A stretch of 64,000 nucleotides of DNA from Cryobacterium arcticum (GCF_001679725.1 NZ_CP016282.1:3658001-3722000); one strand, 5' to 3'. Numbered from the stretch's first letter, positions 8,426 through 17,169 are shown. The notes: a model not told the origin generated them from the letters alone. Translations and numbers: made by a program.

Positions 8426-8985
8426 ACCAGGTCTACTTCGACAAGCTCAGCACGGTGTCGACAAGCTCGACCGACGAAGCGGGAACCGTCCGCACGCACG
8501 TCACCAGGTCTCGACAAGCTCGACCAACGAGTGGGAACGAACCGCAGGCGGGCTCACCGGGACTACTTCGACAAGCTCAGCACGGCGTCGACACGCTCGA
8601 CCGACGAAGCGGGAACCGTCCGCACGCACGTCACTGGGTCTCGACAAGCTCGACCGACGAAGCGGGAACCTTCCGCAGGGACGTCACGGGGTCTCGACAA
8701 GCTCGACCGACGAAGCGGGAACCGTCCGCACGCACGTCACTAGGTCTCGACGAGCTCGACCGACGAAGCGGGAACCGTCCGCGAGCACGTCACTAGGTCT
8801 CGACAAGCTCGACCGACGAGGTGGGAACCTTCCGCAAGCACGTCACCATGTCTCGACAAGCTCGACCGACGAGGCGGGCACCATCCGCAGACGGGCTCAC
8901 CCGGTCTACTTCGACAGGCTCAGCACGGCGTCGACGCGCTCGACCGACGTGGCGGGAACCTTGGGCAGGCTCGTCCCGCGGGATC
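8426..8985. repeat. tandem/dispersed repeat array with TCGACAAGCTC core
   Basis: The 681-bp gap between the HNH gene and the FGE gene is filled by about nine degenerate units of 52-78 bp. Short units run from TCTCGACAAGCTCGACCGAC through GCGGGAACC(G/T)TCCGCA to ACGTCAC; longer units begin CTACTTCGACAAGCTCAGCA. The core TCGACAAGCTC, read as GAGCTTGTCGA on the other strand, recurs at 17170-17242. Open frames across the array are artefacts of the repeat. I see no credible gene here. Confidence 0.85.
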
Positions 8986-9032
8986 GAACTGAGCTCGTCG
9001 GCGGCGGGGTTGCGCGCTAGGGTCTGTGCGTG

Positions 9033-10061
9033 ATGAACGACGACCACGGCTGTTGCGCTCCCAGACACGAGGCGTTCGTCGGCGCATCCGGGTCTGGCAC
9101 GGCACGGGACGGCGACCACGGCGATGACGGCAGCAGCAGCGGCAGCGGCAGCGGCGGCGGCGGCGGCGGCGGGATATCGTCGGCGACCGCTGCGCCGTCG
9201 ACCGGCAGCCGGCACGACATCGAGCAGGCGGCGGTGCCCGGCCAGTCGTTCCGGATGGGCGACGGTGATGGCGCGGGCAACCCCGGCGACGGTGAGACTC
9301 CCGTGCACGAGGTCTGGGTGGATGCCTTCTCGATCGATGCCACCACGGTCACCAACGCCGCTTTCGCCCGGTTCGTCGCCGACACCGGGTATGGCACCGA
9401 GTCGGAGGTGTTCGGCTATTCGGCGGTGTTCCACCTGGCGCTGGCCGCCGAACTCGACGACGTGGTGGGGCAGCCGCCGCAAACCCCGTGGTGGTTGGGC
9501 GTTCGCGGCGCCGACTGGGCGCATCCGGCGGGGCCGCTGTCGTCGTTGGCCGGGCTCGCCGAGCATCCGGTGGTGCAGGTGAGCTGGAACGACGCGCAGG
9601 CCTACTGCGCCTGGGCCGGCCGACGTTTGCCCACCGAGGCCGAGTGGGAGTGCGCGGCCCGGGGCGGCCTGGCCGGCGCCCGGTATCCGTGGGGCGACGA
9701 GTGGGACGAGGGGCAGCGCTGCAACATCTGGCAGGGCCGGTTCCCCGCAGTGAACACCCTGGCAGACGGCTGGCTGACCACGGCTCCGGTGCGGGAGTTC
9801 GAACCGAACGGGTACGGGCTCTGGCAAAGCGTCGGCAACGTCTGGGAGTGGTGCGCCGACTGGTGGGCCGAGGGCTACTACGCCGCCTCCCCCGCCCACA
9901 ACCCGGCCGGGCCCACCAGCGGGGATCAACGCTCCATGCGGGGCGGCTCGTATCTCTGCCACGACTCCTACTGCAACCGGTACCGCAACTCGGCCCGGGC
10001 CTCGAACACCTCCGACTCGGCCGCCGGCAACGTGGGCTTCCGCACGGTCGCGCTCGCCTGA
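9033..10061 (+). CDS. formylglycine-generating enzyme (sulfatase-activating, FGE/SUMF1 family)
   Basis: 342 residues from ATG 9033 (GTG 9030 is in frame just before it). Oxidises the Cys of a CxPxR motif in sulfatases to formylglycine using copper and O2. The catalytic pair Cys309/Cys314 lies in RGGSYLCHDSYCNRYR, the same spacing as in the Streptomyces enzyme. Other family blocks are FRMGDGDG, VSWNDAQAYCAWAGRRLPTEAEWE, RYPWGDE, CNIWQGRFP and GNVWEWCADWW. The N-terminus is atypical: two adjacent cysteines (Cys8-Cys9) and a Ser/Gly run of about 20 residues. The probable client sulfatase starts 176 bp downstream on the same strand. Confidence 0.95.
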   Translation: MNDDHGCCAPRHEAFVGASGSGTARDGDHGDDGSSSGSGSGGGGGGGISSATAAPSTGSRHDIEQAAVPGQSFRMGDGDGAGNPGDGETPVHEVWVDAFSIDATTVTNAAFARFVADTGYGTESEVFGYSAVFHLALAAELDDVVGQPPQTPWWLGVRGADWAHPAGPLSSLAGLAEHPVVQVSWNDAQAYCAWAGRRLPTEAEWECAARGGLAGARYPWGDEWDEGQRCNIWQGRFPAVNTLADGWLTTAPVREFEPNGYGLWQSVGNVWEWCADWWAEGYYAASPAHNPAGPTSGDQRSMRGGSYLCHDSYCNRYRNSARASNTSDSAAGNVGFRTVALA

Positions 10062-10237
10062 ACATCCGTCGCCCGCGGCGCGAGCATCCGTCGATCGCGG
10101 CTGAACATCCGCGGCCCGCGGCTTGAAGAGGGGCCGGAGCGGATATACAGTCGCTCGCGTCGGCGTCCGCCGACGTGTGGGCCCTTCGTGGGGCGGCTCC
10201 CTCCATCGTGAACATCCGCTGTGAAACGGAGAACCCC

Positions 10238-12592
10238 ATGCCCGTACCGTTCAGAGGCATCATCAACGTCGACATCCGCGACTCAGAGCCGGACTGGGCG
10301 CCGTTCGAACCGCCCAAGGCGCCCGCCGGCTCCCCCAACGTGGTCTACATCGTGCTCGACGACGTGGGCTTCTCGGCCATGTCCGGTTATGGCGGGCCGA
10401 TCCAGACCCCGAACATCGACCGGGTGGCGGATGCCGGGGTGCGCTATACCCAGTGGCACACGACGGCGCTCTGCTCGCCGACCCGCTCGTGCCTGCTCAC
10501 CGGGCGCAACCACACCCGCAACAGCATGGCCTGCATCACCGAGGCCGCGATCGGGTTCCCGAACGCGAGCGGCACCATCCCGCCGGAGAACGGGATGCTC
10601 CCCGAGATCCTGGGCGAGCTCGGCTGGAACACCTACATGGTGGGCAAGTGGCACCTCTGCCCCGACGACGAGATGAACGTGGCCTCCACTCGGCGCAACT
10701 GGCCCACCGGGCGCGGCTTCGAACGCTGGTACGGCTTCCTCGGCGCCGAGACCAACCAGTGGTACCCCGAGCTGGTCTACGACAACCACCCGGTCGACCA
10801 GCCCGCGCTGCCCGAGGACGGTTATCACTTCTCGGTCGACATCACCGACAAGGCGATCGAGTTCATCAAGGACTCCAAGGTGATCGCCCCCGAGAAGCCG
10901 TTCTTCCTCTACTACGCACCCGGGGCCGCGCACGCACCGCACCACGCGCCCAAGGAGTGGGCCGACAAGTACCGCGGCCGGTTCGACATGGGTTACGAGG
11001 CGATCCGGGAGGAGACCCTGGCCAGGCAGAAGGAGATGGGCATCGTGCCGGCCGACACCGAGCTGCCGCCGTTGAACCCGCTCGGAACGCCGGACACCCG
11101 CTCCGGCCCCGACGGCCAGCCGTTCCCGCTGATGGACCTGACCCGGCCGTGGGATTCGCTCTCCGCCGACGAACAGCGCCTCTTCGCCCGCATGGCCGAG
11201 GTCTACGCCGGGTTCCTCTCCCACGCCGATCACCAGATCGGCCGGCTGCTCGACTACCTCGACGAACTCGGCGAGCGCGAGAACACCCTGGTCATCGTGG
11301 TGTCCGACAACGGCGCCAGCGGCGAGGGCGGCCCGAACGGCTCGGTCAACGAGATGAAGTTCGCCAACGGCATCCCCGACGAGATGGCCGACAACCTGAA
11401 AATGCTCGACGAGCTCGGCGGCCCAGCCACCTACAACCACTACCCGAACGGCTGGGCGATGGCGTTCAACACCCCGTTCAAGATGTGGAAGCGCTACGAG
11501 TTCAACGGCGGCACCTGTGACCCCTGCGTGATCTCCTGGCCGGCCGGGATGCCCGCCCGCGGCGAGCTGCGCGAGCAGTATCACCATGCGGTCGACATCG
11601 TGCCGACCATCCTCGACGTGCTCGGCGTGCAGGCTCCCGAACGCCTCAAGGGGCACGTGCAGAGCCACATCGACGGGGTGAGCATGCGCTACGGCTTCGC
11701 GGATGCCGACGCCCCGACCACCCGCCGCACCCAGTTCTACTCGATGCTGGGTTCCCGCGCGGTCTGGCACGACGGGTGGAAAGCCATCACCACGCACCCC
11801 ACCCTGAGCGGCTGGAGCCACTTCAACGAGGACGAGTGGGAGCTGTACCACACCGATGTGGACCGCGGCGAGCTGCACAACCTGGCGGCCGAGCATCCGG
11901 AAAAGGTGCGTGAACTGGAGAACCTGTGGTTCGCCGAGGCCGGGGCGAACGGGGCCTTCCCCTTGGACGACAGGTCGGCATTCGAAATCTTCGTCACCCC
12001 ACGGCCGGTGCTCTCCCCGCCGCGCAACCGGTACGTCTACTACCCGGACACCGCTGAGGTGCCCGAGTCGCAGGCGGTGAACCTGCGCAACCGCTCGTTC
12101 GTGATCGGCGCCCTGGTGGACCTTCCCGCGCCGGGCGCCTCGGGTGTGCTCTACGCGCAGGGGTCGCGGTTCGGCGGCCACGCCCTCTATGTGGCCGACA
12201 ACCGGCTGCACTACGTAAACAACTTCGTGGGCCTGTTCGAGCAGAAGATCGACGCAGACGTCGACCTCCCGCTCGGCGAGAACCTGATCCTGTCGGCCTC
12301 CTTCGACAAGGACGGCGAGGACCCGCCGCACGTGGCCACAGGCGTCCTGAGCCTGTACTACGGCGAGACGAAGGTGGGCGAGGGCCGCATCAAGACCCAA
12401 CCGGCCAAGTTCTCGATCGCGGGCGAGGGCCTCAGCGTTGGGCGGGACAGCGGCGAGGCCGTCACCGGATACGCCGGCACCGCGCCGTGGACGTTCACGG
12501 GTGGCACCATCCGCCGGGTGGCCGTCGACGTGAGCGGCGAACCGTATGTGGACCTCGAACGCGAGGCCCAGGCGATGCTGATGCGGGAGTAG
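10238..12592 (+). CDS. type I sulfatase (arylsulfatase)
   Basis: 784 residues. Hydrolyses sulfate esters. Cys79 in CSPTRSCLLTGR is the residue converted to formylglycine; Asp41-Asp42 of VLDDVGFS are metal ligands; VSDNGASGEGG supplies the second Asp-Asn ligand pair. An extra C-terminal domain of about 200 residues, probably beta-rich, follows the catalytic domain, as in long AtsA-type enzymes. I chose ATG 10238 because it follows AAACGGAGAA; upstream in-frame starts lack this. There is no signal peptide, so the enzyme is probably cytoplasmic, as expected for one matured by a cytoplasmic FGE. Downstream is a very strong hairpin. Confidence 0.95.
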   Translation: MPVPFRGIINVDIRDSEPDWAPFEPPKAPAGSPNVVYIVLDDVGFSAMSGYGGPIQTPNIDRVADAGVRYTQWHTTALCSPTRSCLLTGRNHTRNSMACITEAAIGFPNASGTIPPENGMLPEILGELGWNTYMVGKWHLCPDDEMNVASTRRNWPTGRGFERWYGFLGAETNQWYPELVYDNHPVDQPALPEDGYHFSVDITDKAIEFIKDSKVIAPEKPFFLYYAPGAAHAPHHAPKEWADKYRGRFDMGYEAIREETLARQKEMGIVPADTELPPLNPLGTPDTRSGPDGQPFPLMDLTRPWDSLSADEQRLFARMAEVYAGFLSHADHQIGRLLDYLDELGERENTLVIVVSDNGASGEGGPNGSVNEMKFANGIPDEMADNLKMLDELGGPATYNHYPNGWAMAFNTPFKMWKRYEFNGGTCDPCVISWPAGMPARGELREQYHHAVDIVPTILDVLGVQAPERLKGHVQSHIDGVSMRYGFADADAPTTRRTQFYSMLGSRAVWHDGWKAITTHPTLSGWSHFNEDEWELYHTDVDRGELHNLAAEHPEKVRELENLWFAEAGANGAFPLDDRSAFEIFVTPRPVLSPPRNRYVYYPDTAEVPESQAVNLRNRSFVIGALVDLPAPGASGVLYAQGSRFGGHALYVADNRLHYVNNFVGLFEQKIDADVDLPLGENLILSASFDKDGEDPPHVATGVLSLYYGETKVGEGRIKTQPAKFSIAGEGLSVGRDSGEAVTGYAGTAPWTFTGGTIRRVAVDVSGEPYVDLEREAQAMLMRE

Positions 12593-12619
12593 CCCGGCCG
12601 CGGATTCCCGCGCGGACGC

Positions 12620-12666
12620 TCTGCCTCTGGCAGGGCCGAAAGTCACTCGGCCCTGCCAGGGGCAGA
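12620..12666 (+). terminator. 20-bp stem hairpin after the sulfatase gene
   Basis: Stem of 20 pairs (12620-12639 with 12647-12666), one of them G-U, around a 7-base loop AAGTCAC. Left arm core CTGGCAGGGCCGA, right arm core TCGGCCCTGCCAG. No U-run follows. It probably ends the FGE-sulfatase transcript before the EIIA gene. Confidence 0.7.
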
Positions 12667-12767
12667 CTGTACGCTGGGCAGGCTGCCGCATCCGTCACCC
12701 GGATAGCAACCGCGCCGTGGCCCCCGGGCCACCCGCCGCCCTGCCACGTCTGGAAGGACACCGCACC

Positions 12768-13487
12768 ATGCCCGCGATCCCGGCTGACGCCTCCACCGCG
12801 ATCGTCATCGTCGTGCTCGTCGTGGTGCTCGTGGTGGTGCTGTTCATCGTGCGCTGGGCGCGCAAGAGCCGGTCGGCGGATGCCGCCGGGGTCGCCGCGA
12901 CGACGGCCGATGCCCGCGAGACCGTCACAGCGGATGCCGGGGCGGCTGCGGGCCCTGATGCGGGCGCTTCGACCACGGACGAAGCGGCTGTTGGAGAGGC
13001 GCAGCCGAAGACCGTGCTGGACTACATCGACGACCGCACCATCGTGCTCGATGTCGACGACGCCGACCGGGACGCCGTCATCCGTCGTCTCGCCCGTCTC
13101 ATGGCCGCGACCGGCCGGGTCGTCGATGAGGACGCCGTGGTGCGCGCCGCGCTCGAGCGCGAGCTCATCAGCACAACCGGCATCGGCGACGGCATCGCCA
13201 TCCCGCACGCGACCACCGACGCCGCCACCTGCCCGGTGCTCGCCTTCGCCCGCAGCCGCAACGGCGTGGACTGGAACTCACTCGACGAGGCGCCGGCCCA
13301 CCTGATCTTCATGATCGCCGTACCCGAATCGGGCGCCGGCACCGAACACTTGCGGGTGCTGGCCCAGCTCTCCCGCAGCCTGATGAAGCCCTCGTTCCGC
13401 GCCTCCATCGAAATGGCGGTCACCCCGGCCGACGTGCTCGCCGCGCTGGCCGCGACAGTGCGTCCGACTGGTTCCGCGCCGCTCTAG
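12768..13487 (+). CDS. membrane-anchored PTS EIIA type-2 domain protein
   Basis: 239 residues. One N-terminal membrane helix (about residues 10-28, almost all Val/Ile/Leu), a basic RWARKSR stop-transfer, an Ala-rich linker to about residue 80 and then a fructose/mannitol-type EIIA domain (about 82-235). His147 in GIAIPHAT is the expected phospho-acceptor. EIIA normally carries phosphate from HPr to EIIB as a soluble protein or fused to EIIBC; a stand-alone EIIA tethered by one helix is uncommon. No EIIB or EIIC gene is adjacent, so a regulatory role (EIIA-Ntr-like) is possible. ATG 12768 follows GGAAGGA. HPr is encoded at 21195-21476. Confidence 0.85.
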   Translation: MPAIPADASTAIVIVVLVVVLVVVLFIVRWARKSRSADAAGVAATTADARETVTADAGAAAGPDAGASTTDEAAVGEAQPKTVLDYIDDRTIVLDVDDADRDAVIRRLARLMAATGRVVDEDAVVRAALERELISTTGIGDGIAIPHATTDAATCPVLAFARSRNGVDWNSLDEAPAHLIFMIAVPESGAGTEHLRVLAQLSRSLMKPSFRASIEMAVTPADVLAALAATVRPTGSAPL

Positions 13488-13574
13488 GCCGCGCCGGGCA
13501 CCCGGCCACGCCGCGGGGCCACCAGCCCAACGCCTAGTGCTCTCACCCCGAGCGGGCCGACGATGAACCCGGGC

Positions 13575-14279
13575 TCACCCGAGGTCGGGGGTTTCCGTGG
13601 GCATCGGCTGCGACCGGGCGATCAGGGCGCTGGTGTGCGCTCCGACGCCGCGGCGCAGGACCTCGGCGAGGTTGGCGACGGTGTCGACGTCGCGGCGGAT
13701 CGACGCCGTGGCGGGCAGGTCCAGCGGCACGTGACCGGCCGCCTCGTGCGCAGCGCGGGAGCCCGGACCGAACCTCGGCACCAGGCGCAGGCCGGCGCGG
13801 GCGAGCAGAGTGGTGGTGCCGGTGCCCTCTTCGTCGGCGACCATCGCACGGTCGTGGGCGGATGCGGCGGTGAGGGCCGTCTCGACATCCGCCACGGTGA
13901 GGGCGGGCAGGTCGCCCGTGAGCACCGCGACGTTGCTCCGGGGATACAGCTCCTGAGCCACTCGCACACCCTCGGCGATAGCGGCGTTGAGCGGGTCGCG
14001 AGGAGCCGCGAAGTTCCCGCTCCCGGCATCCGAGGGGGATGTTTGCGGTGACTCGGGCACGATTTGGGCGCCCAGGGCGGCCAACGGCCCGGCGGCAGCG
14101 GGGTCGGCCGTCACCACGATGACCCGCCGCACCATCTCGGCCGCGAGCAGCGCCGTCACGGTGTCGAGCGCGAAGGCCTCGGCGAGCGCACCGCGCGCCG
14201 GGAAGGGCTCGGGTAGCTCCCCCAGCCGGCTCTTGGCGCGTGCACTGCCCTTGACGGGCACCACGCACACCCAGCTCAC
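13575..14279 (-). CDS. cofC: CofC/FbiD guanylyltransferase of F420 biosynthesis
   Basis: 234 residues. Joins GTP to 2-phospholactate, or to phosphoenolpyruvate in the mycobacterial homologue FbiD, making the donor for CofD/FbiA. Nucleotidyltransferase features: [14 protein letters not shown] at the N-terminus, [11 protein letters not shown] with the metal Asp, and [13 protein letters not shown] near residue 185. GTG start at 14279 overlaps the cofE stop (GTGA). Between VPES and RDPLNAAI there is an extra segment of about 20 residues ([17 protein letters not shown]) encoded by a palindromic repeat, where relatives go almost directly to the LNAA helix. Last gene of the LLM-cofE-cofC operon. Confidence 0.93.
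   Translation of the reverse strand: MSWVCVVPVKGSARAKSRLGELPEPFPARGALAEAFALDTVTALLAAEMVRRVIVVTADPAAAGPLAALGAQIVPESPQTSPSDAGSGNFAAPRDPLNAAIAEGVRVAQELYPRSNVAVLTGDLPALTVADVETALTAASAHDRAMVADEEGTGTTTLLARAGLRLVPRFGPGSRAAHEAAGHVPLDLPATASIRRDVDTVANLAEVLRRGVGAHTSALIARSQPMPTETPDLG
14003..14058. repeat. palindromic repeat inserted in frame in cofC
   Basis: Left part CCGCGAAGTTCCCGCTCCC (from 14006) and, inverted, CCCGAGTCACCGCAAACATC at the right (to about 14056). It encodes GNFAAPRD on the minus strand, closely matching the GHFAATRE encoded by the repeat in cofE, so the two insertions carry the same element in the same frame. Confidence 0.6.
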
Positions 14280-15235
14280 CGGGATGCGGTTCCGCGAGTT
14301 GCCACTTCAGGCCCATCCGCGCTGTCTGAGGGGGCCGCAACTGGCAAGTCACTCGCGGGCGTCTCGCGAGTTGCCGCAAAGTGCCCCGTGGGGAGCTCTG
14401 AAGGGGGACTTTGCCGCGACTCGGCGGACGGAATCTCGCGAGTTGCCGCGGCCTCCAGCCCGGCCGCGTACCCCTCCGCGTAGGCCTCCGCGCTGCCGAC
14501 GCGGAACATGTCGTTCGCGCTGTCGCGCAGCAGGCGCCTGGCGCCGCGGTCCCCCGCGTCGATCGGGCCCACCAGCTGTGCAAGCCCGCGCACCACGGCC
14601 ACGGGGTTGCCGCTGGTCTTGCCCTTGATGAGGTCGGCGGCCCCGGCTATCTCGTCCGCGACCGCGGCGACGGTGACGTCGAGCCGGCGACCGTGCGCAT
14701 CCGTCGTGCCACGCAGGTCGTCGAGCACGGCCACGCCCGCCGCGCCGATGGCGATGTCGGTCTGCCCGTCACGCCACGGGCGGCCCACGGTGTCGGTGAT
14801 GAGCACGCCCACCCGCAGCCCGGTGGCCTCCCGAACGGCGGTGCAGAGGGCGCGGGCGGAGGCATCCGGGTCGACCGGCAGCAGCAGCACGGTGCCCTCG
14901 GTCACGTTGCTGGCGTCCACCCCGGCGGCGGCCATCACCAGGCCCTGCCGGTTCTCCACGATGCGAGTCACGCCGCCCGGATGCGCACGGGTCGCCACCA
15001 CGCGCACGGTCTCGTCGGTGATCGCCTGCTCCCGGTCGGTCGCGGCGACCTGGCGCCCCTCGGCCTTGGAGACGATCTTGCTGGTCACGGCCAGGATGTC
15101 GCCATCGGCGAGCAGGGTGCCGGTAGCAGCCAGGATGATCGCGGCAAGGTCGTCGCCGGCGCGGATCTCGCCGATTCCGGGCAGCACGAATACCTCAAGC
15201 CGGGAATCCGGCCGGGCCGCACCGGAAACGCCCAT
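14276..15235 (-). CDS. cofE: coenzyme F420-0:L-glutamate ligase CofE (single-domain FbiB)
   Basis: 319 residues. Adds L-glutamates to F420-0 using GTP. Core blocks: [25 protein letters not shown], the [19 protein letters not shown] signature and the [17 protein letters not shown] segment. Start ATG 15235, two bases after the LLM stop. Mycobacterial FbiB continues after the core into a nitroreductase-like FMN domain that reduces dehydro-F420; here the protein instead ends in a tail of about 55 polar residues with three ATR(E/G) motifs, encoded by palindromic repeats. The tail is probably dispensable. The FMN domain is missing, not frameshifted: nothing resembling it follows. Confidence 0.95.
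   Translation of the reverse strand: MGVSGAARPDSRLEVFVLPGIGEIRAGDDLAAIILAATGTLLADGDILAVTSKIVSKAEGRQVAATDREQAITDETVRVVATRAHPGGVTRIVENRQGLVMAAAGVDASNVTEGTVLLLPVDPDASARALCTAVREATGLRVGVLITDTVGRPWRDGQTDIAIGAAGVAVLDDLRGTTDAHGRRLDVTVAAVADEIAGAADLIKGKTSGNPVAVVRGLAQLVGPIDAGDRGARRLLRDSANDMFRVGSAEAYAEGYAAGLEAAATREIPSAESRQSPPSELPTGHFAATRETPASDLPVAAPSDSADGPEVATRGTASR
14291..14451. repeat. palindromic repeats forming the cofE 3' coding tail
   Basis: Three copies of CGCGAGTTGCC (14293, 14364, 14438) in two back-to-back imperfect palindromes. In the first (14291-14359), CCGCGAGTTGCCACTTCAGG faces an inverted CCCGCGAGTGACTTGCCAG. In the second (14362-14451), CGCGAGTTGCCGCAAAGTGC faces an inverted CCGAGTCGCGGCAAAGTCC. 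The whole stretch is translated as the CofE C-terminus. Confidence 0.7.
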
Positions 15236-15237
15236 CG

Positions 15238-16239
15238 CTACCGGGCGAGCTTCGGCAGCACGTCGCGGCCGAACACGTCGATCCACTGGCGCTGGTTGCG
15301 GCCCACGTTGTGCAGGTAGATCTTGTCGAAGCCGAGGTCGACGAACTTCTGGATGTACTTGCGGTGCTCGTCGGGGTCGGCGGAGATGATCATGCGGCCC
15401 TCGAAGTCCTCCGGGCGCACCATCTTGGCCATCTGCTCGAACTCGAACGGCGAGCGGATGTCGCCCTTGGGGAACTTCATGCCGCCGTTGGGCCACTCGT
15501 GCAAGGCGTTGCGCATGGCCTCTTCGTCGGTCTCGGCCCAGCTCATGTGCAACTGCAGCACCTTGGGCATGGTCGACGGGTCCTTGCCGGCTTCCCGGGC
15601 GCCGTCGTCGAACTTGCCGAAGAGCATCGAGATCTTCTCGAGCGGGGCGCCCACCGTGATGAGGCCGTCGGCATGCCGGCCGGCGCGCTTGGCCGTGACC
15701 GGCCCGGCGGTGGCCACGAGGATCTCGGGCGCGACCTCGGGCATGGTCCACAGGCGGGTGGATTCGAGCTTGTAGAACTGGCCGGAGTGCTTGACGTCCT
15801 TGCCGGCGATCGACGCCGCGAACAGCTTGGAGATGATCTCGATGGCCTCGAACATGCGGTTGATCCGCTCGGGAGCTTCGGGCCAGTAGCCGCCCACGAT
15901 GTGCTCGTTGAGCGCCTCACCGGAGCCCAGCCCCAGCCAGTGCCGCCCCGGGTACATCGAGGCGAGCGTGGCGGAGGCCTGCGCGACCATGGCGGGGTGC
16001 CAGCGGAACGTGGGCGCGGTGACGCCCGGGCCCATGTCCCCCTTGGTGCGTTCGCCGATCGCGGCGAGCACGCTCCACACGAACGAGGATTCGCCCTGGG
16101 CGGGCACCCACGGCTGGAAGTGGTCGGCCGCCATCACGCCGGAGAAACCGTGTTCCTCCGCGTACGCCGACAGGGCCACCGCCTCGGCGGGGGCGAACTG
16201 CTCCAACATGGCCGCGTAACCGATCTGCAATTCCGACAT
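15238..16239 (-). CDS. F420-dependent LLM-class oxidoreductase (FGD-like)
   Basis: 333 residues, luciferase-like TIM barrel. Residues matching the mycobacterial F420-dependent glucose-6-phosphate dehydrogenase FGD1 are Asp39, His40 and Trp44 in ADHFQPW and Glu108 in GSGEALNE, the F420-binding and catalytic group. From memory, the lysines that bind the sugar phosphate in FGD1 are not clearly kept (the loop here reads TVGAPLEK), so the substrate may differ. ATG 16239 follows AGGATGG. First gene of an operon with cofE and cofC, a cofactor user next to cofactor makers. Divergent from xthA across 69 bp. Confidence 0.88.
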   Translation of the reverse strand: MSELQIGYAAMLEQFAPAEAVALSAYAEEHGFSGVMAADHFQPWVPAQGESSFVWSVLAAIGERTKGDMGPGVTAPTFRWHPAMVAQASATLASMYPGRHWLGLGSGEALNEHIVGGYWPEAPERINRMFEAIEIISKLFAASIAGKDVKHSGQFYKLESTRLWTMPEVAPEILVATAGPVTAKRAGRHADGLITVGAPLEKISMLFGKFDDGAREAGKDPSTMPKVLQLHMSWAETDEEAMRNALHEWPNGGMKFPKGDIRSPFEFEQMAKMVRPEDFEGRMIISADPDEHRKYIQKFVDLGFDKIYLHNVGRNQRQWIDVFGRDVLPKLAR

Positions 16240-16308
16240 GCCACCATCCTGCCACTCACGTGTGTCAGCGAGGTTTCTCGCGCGCCCGCGCCAAATAGGC
16301 TGGGGGGC

Positions 16309-17145
16309 ATGCGCATTGCCACCTGGAACGTCAACTCCATCCGTGCCCGCGTCGACCGGGTGGTCGATTGGATGGTGCGGGAGGACATCGACGTGCTCGC
16401 CATGCAGGAGATCAAGTGCAAGCCCGAGCAGTTCCCGGCGCAGGCGTTCGAAGACGCCGGCTACGAGTTGGCCATCCACGGCCTCAGCCAGTGGAACGGC
16501 GTGGCGTTCGCCAGCCGCCACGAGATGACGGATGTGGCCACCGCGTTCCCCGAGATGCCCGGCTTCCTCAAGGGTGAAGAGGGCCCGGGGCTGCCGCTGG
16601 AGGCCCGCGCGCTCGGCGTCACCGTGAACGACATGCGGCTGTGGAGCCTTTACGTGCCCAACGGCCGTTCACTCGACGACCCGCACTACGTCTACAAGCT
16701 GGACTGGCTGGCCCGGCTGCGCACCCACGCCACCGATGAACTTGCACGCAACCCGGAGCTCGCGATGGCGCTGATGGGCGACTGGAACGTGGCACCGCTG
16801 GACTCCGATGTGGGCGACCCGAGCCTGGTTCCCGGCGTCTCCACGCACATCTCGCCGGCGGAGCGCAGCGCCTTCGAGGCGTTCGAGGCGGCGGGCTTCA
16901 CCGATGTGGTGCGCCCGATCGTGCCCGAGGGGTTCACCTACTGGGACTACAAGGCGCTGCGGTTCCCCCGCAACGAGGGCCTGCGCATCGACTTCATCCT
17001 CGGCTCGCCGGCGTTCGGGGAACTCGTGACGGATGCGAGCATCCACCGCGACGAGCGCAAGGGCGACGCGCCCAGCGACCACGTGCCCGTGCTCGTGGAC
17101 CTCGAGACCGAGGACGAGGACGACGACCGCCCGATGATCTTCTAG
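16309..17145 (+). CDS. xthA: exodeoxyribonuclease III
   Basis: 278 residues, exonuclease-endonuclease-phosphatase fold. Base-excision repair AP endonuclease with 3'-5' exonuclease activity. Motifs: WNVNSIRAR near the N-terminus, Glu of MQEIKCK as metal ligand, YVPNGRS, GDWNVAP with catalytic Asp/Asn, LRIDFIL and SDHVPVL with catalytic His near the end. ATG 16309 follows GGGGGG; the open frame upstream is a shadow of the divergent LLM gene. The tail is acidic (ETEDEDDD). An 18-bp repeat array begins 24 bp after the stop. Confidence 0.97.
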   Translation: MRIATWNVNSIRARVDRVVDWMVREDIDVLAMQEIKCKPEQFPAQAFEDAGYELAIHGLSQWNGVAFASRHEMTDVATAFPEMPGFLKGEEGPGLPLEARALGVTVNDMRLWSLYVPNGRSLDDPHYVYKLDWLARLRTHATDELARNPELAMALMGDWNVAPLDSDVGDPSLVPGVSTHISPAERSAFEAFEAAGFTDVVRPIVPEGFTYWDYKALRFPRNEGLRIDFILGSPAFGELVTDASIHRDERKGDAPSDHVPVLVDLETEDEDDDRPMIF

Positions 17146-17169
17146 CTGCCCGCTGGAGCTTGTTGCTCT

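Noticed and set aside
8383..8796. 137-codon open frame within the repeat array
   Set aside because: It is a translation of the repeat unit itself (repeated Arg/Pro/Thr segments), with no domain or ribosome-binding site.
8426..8985. Possible CRISPR array
   Set aside because: Units are not split into constant repeats and unique spacers; similarity runs through the whole unit, lengths vary and no cas gene is near.
10283..12691. 802-codon open frame antisense to the sulfatase
   Set aside because: A high-GC shadow frame; the plus strand has all sulfatase motifs and third-position GC bias.
15238..16239. Calling this gene fgd (glucose-6-phosphate dehydrogenase)
   Set aside because: The F420-binding residues match, but the sugar-phosphate lysines are not clearly kept, so only the LLM/F420 class is given.
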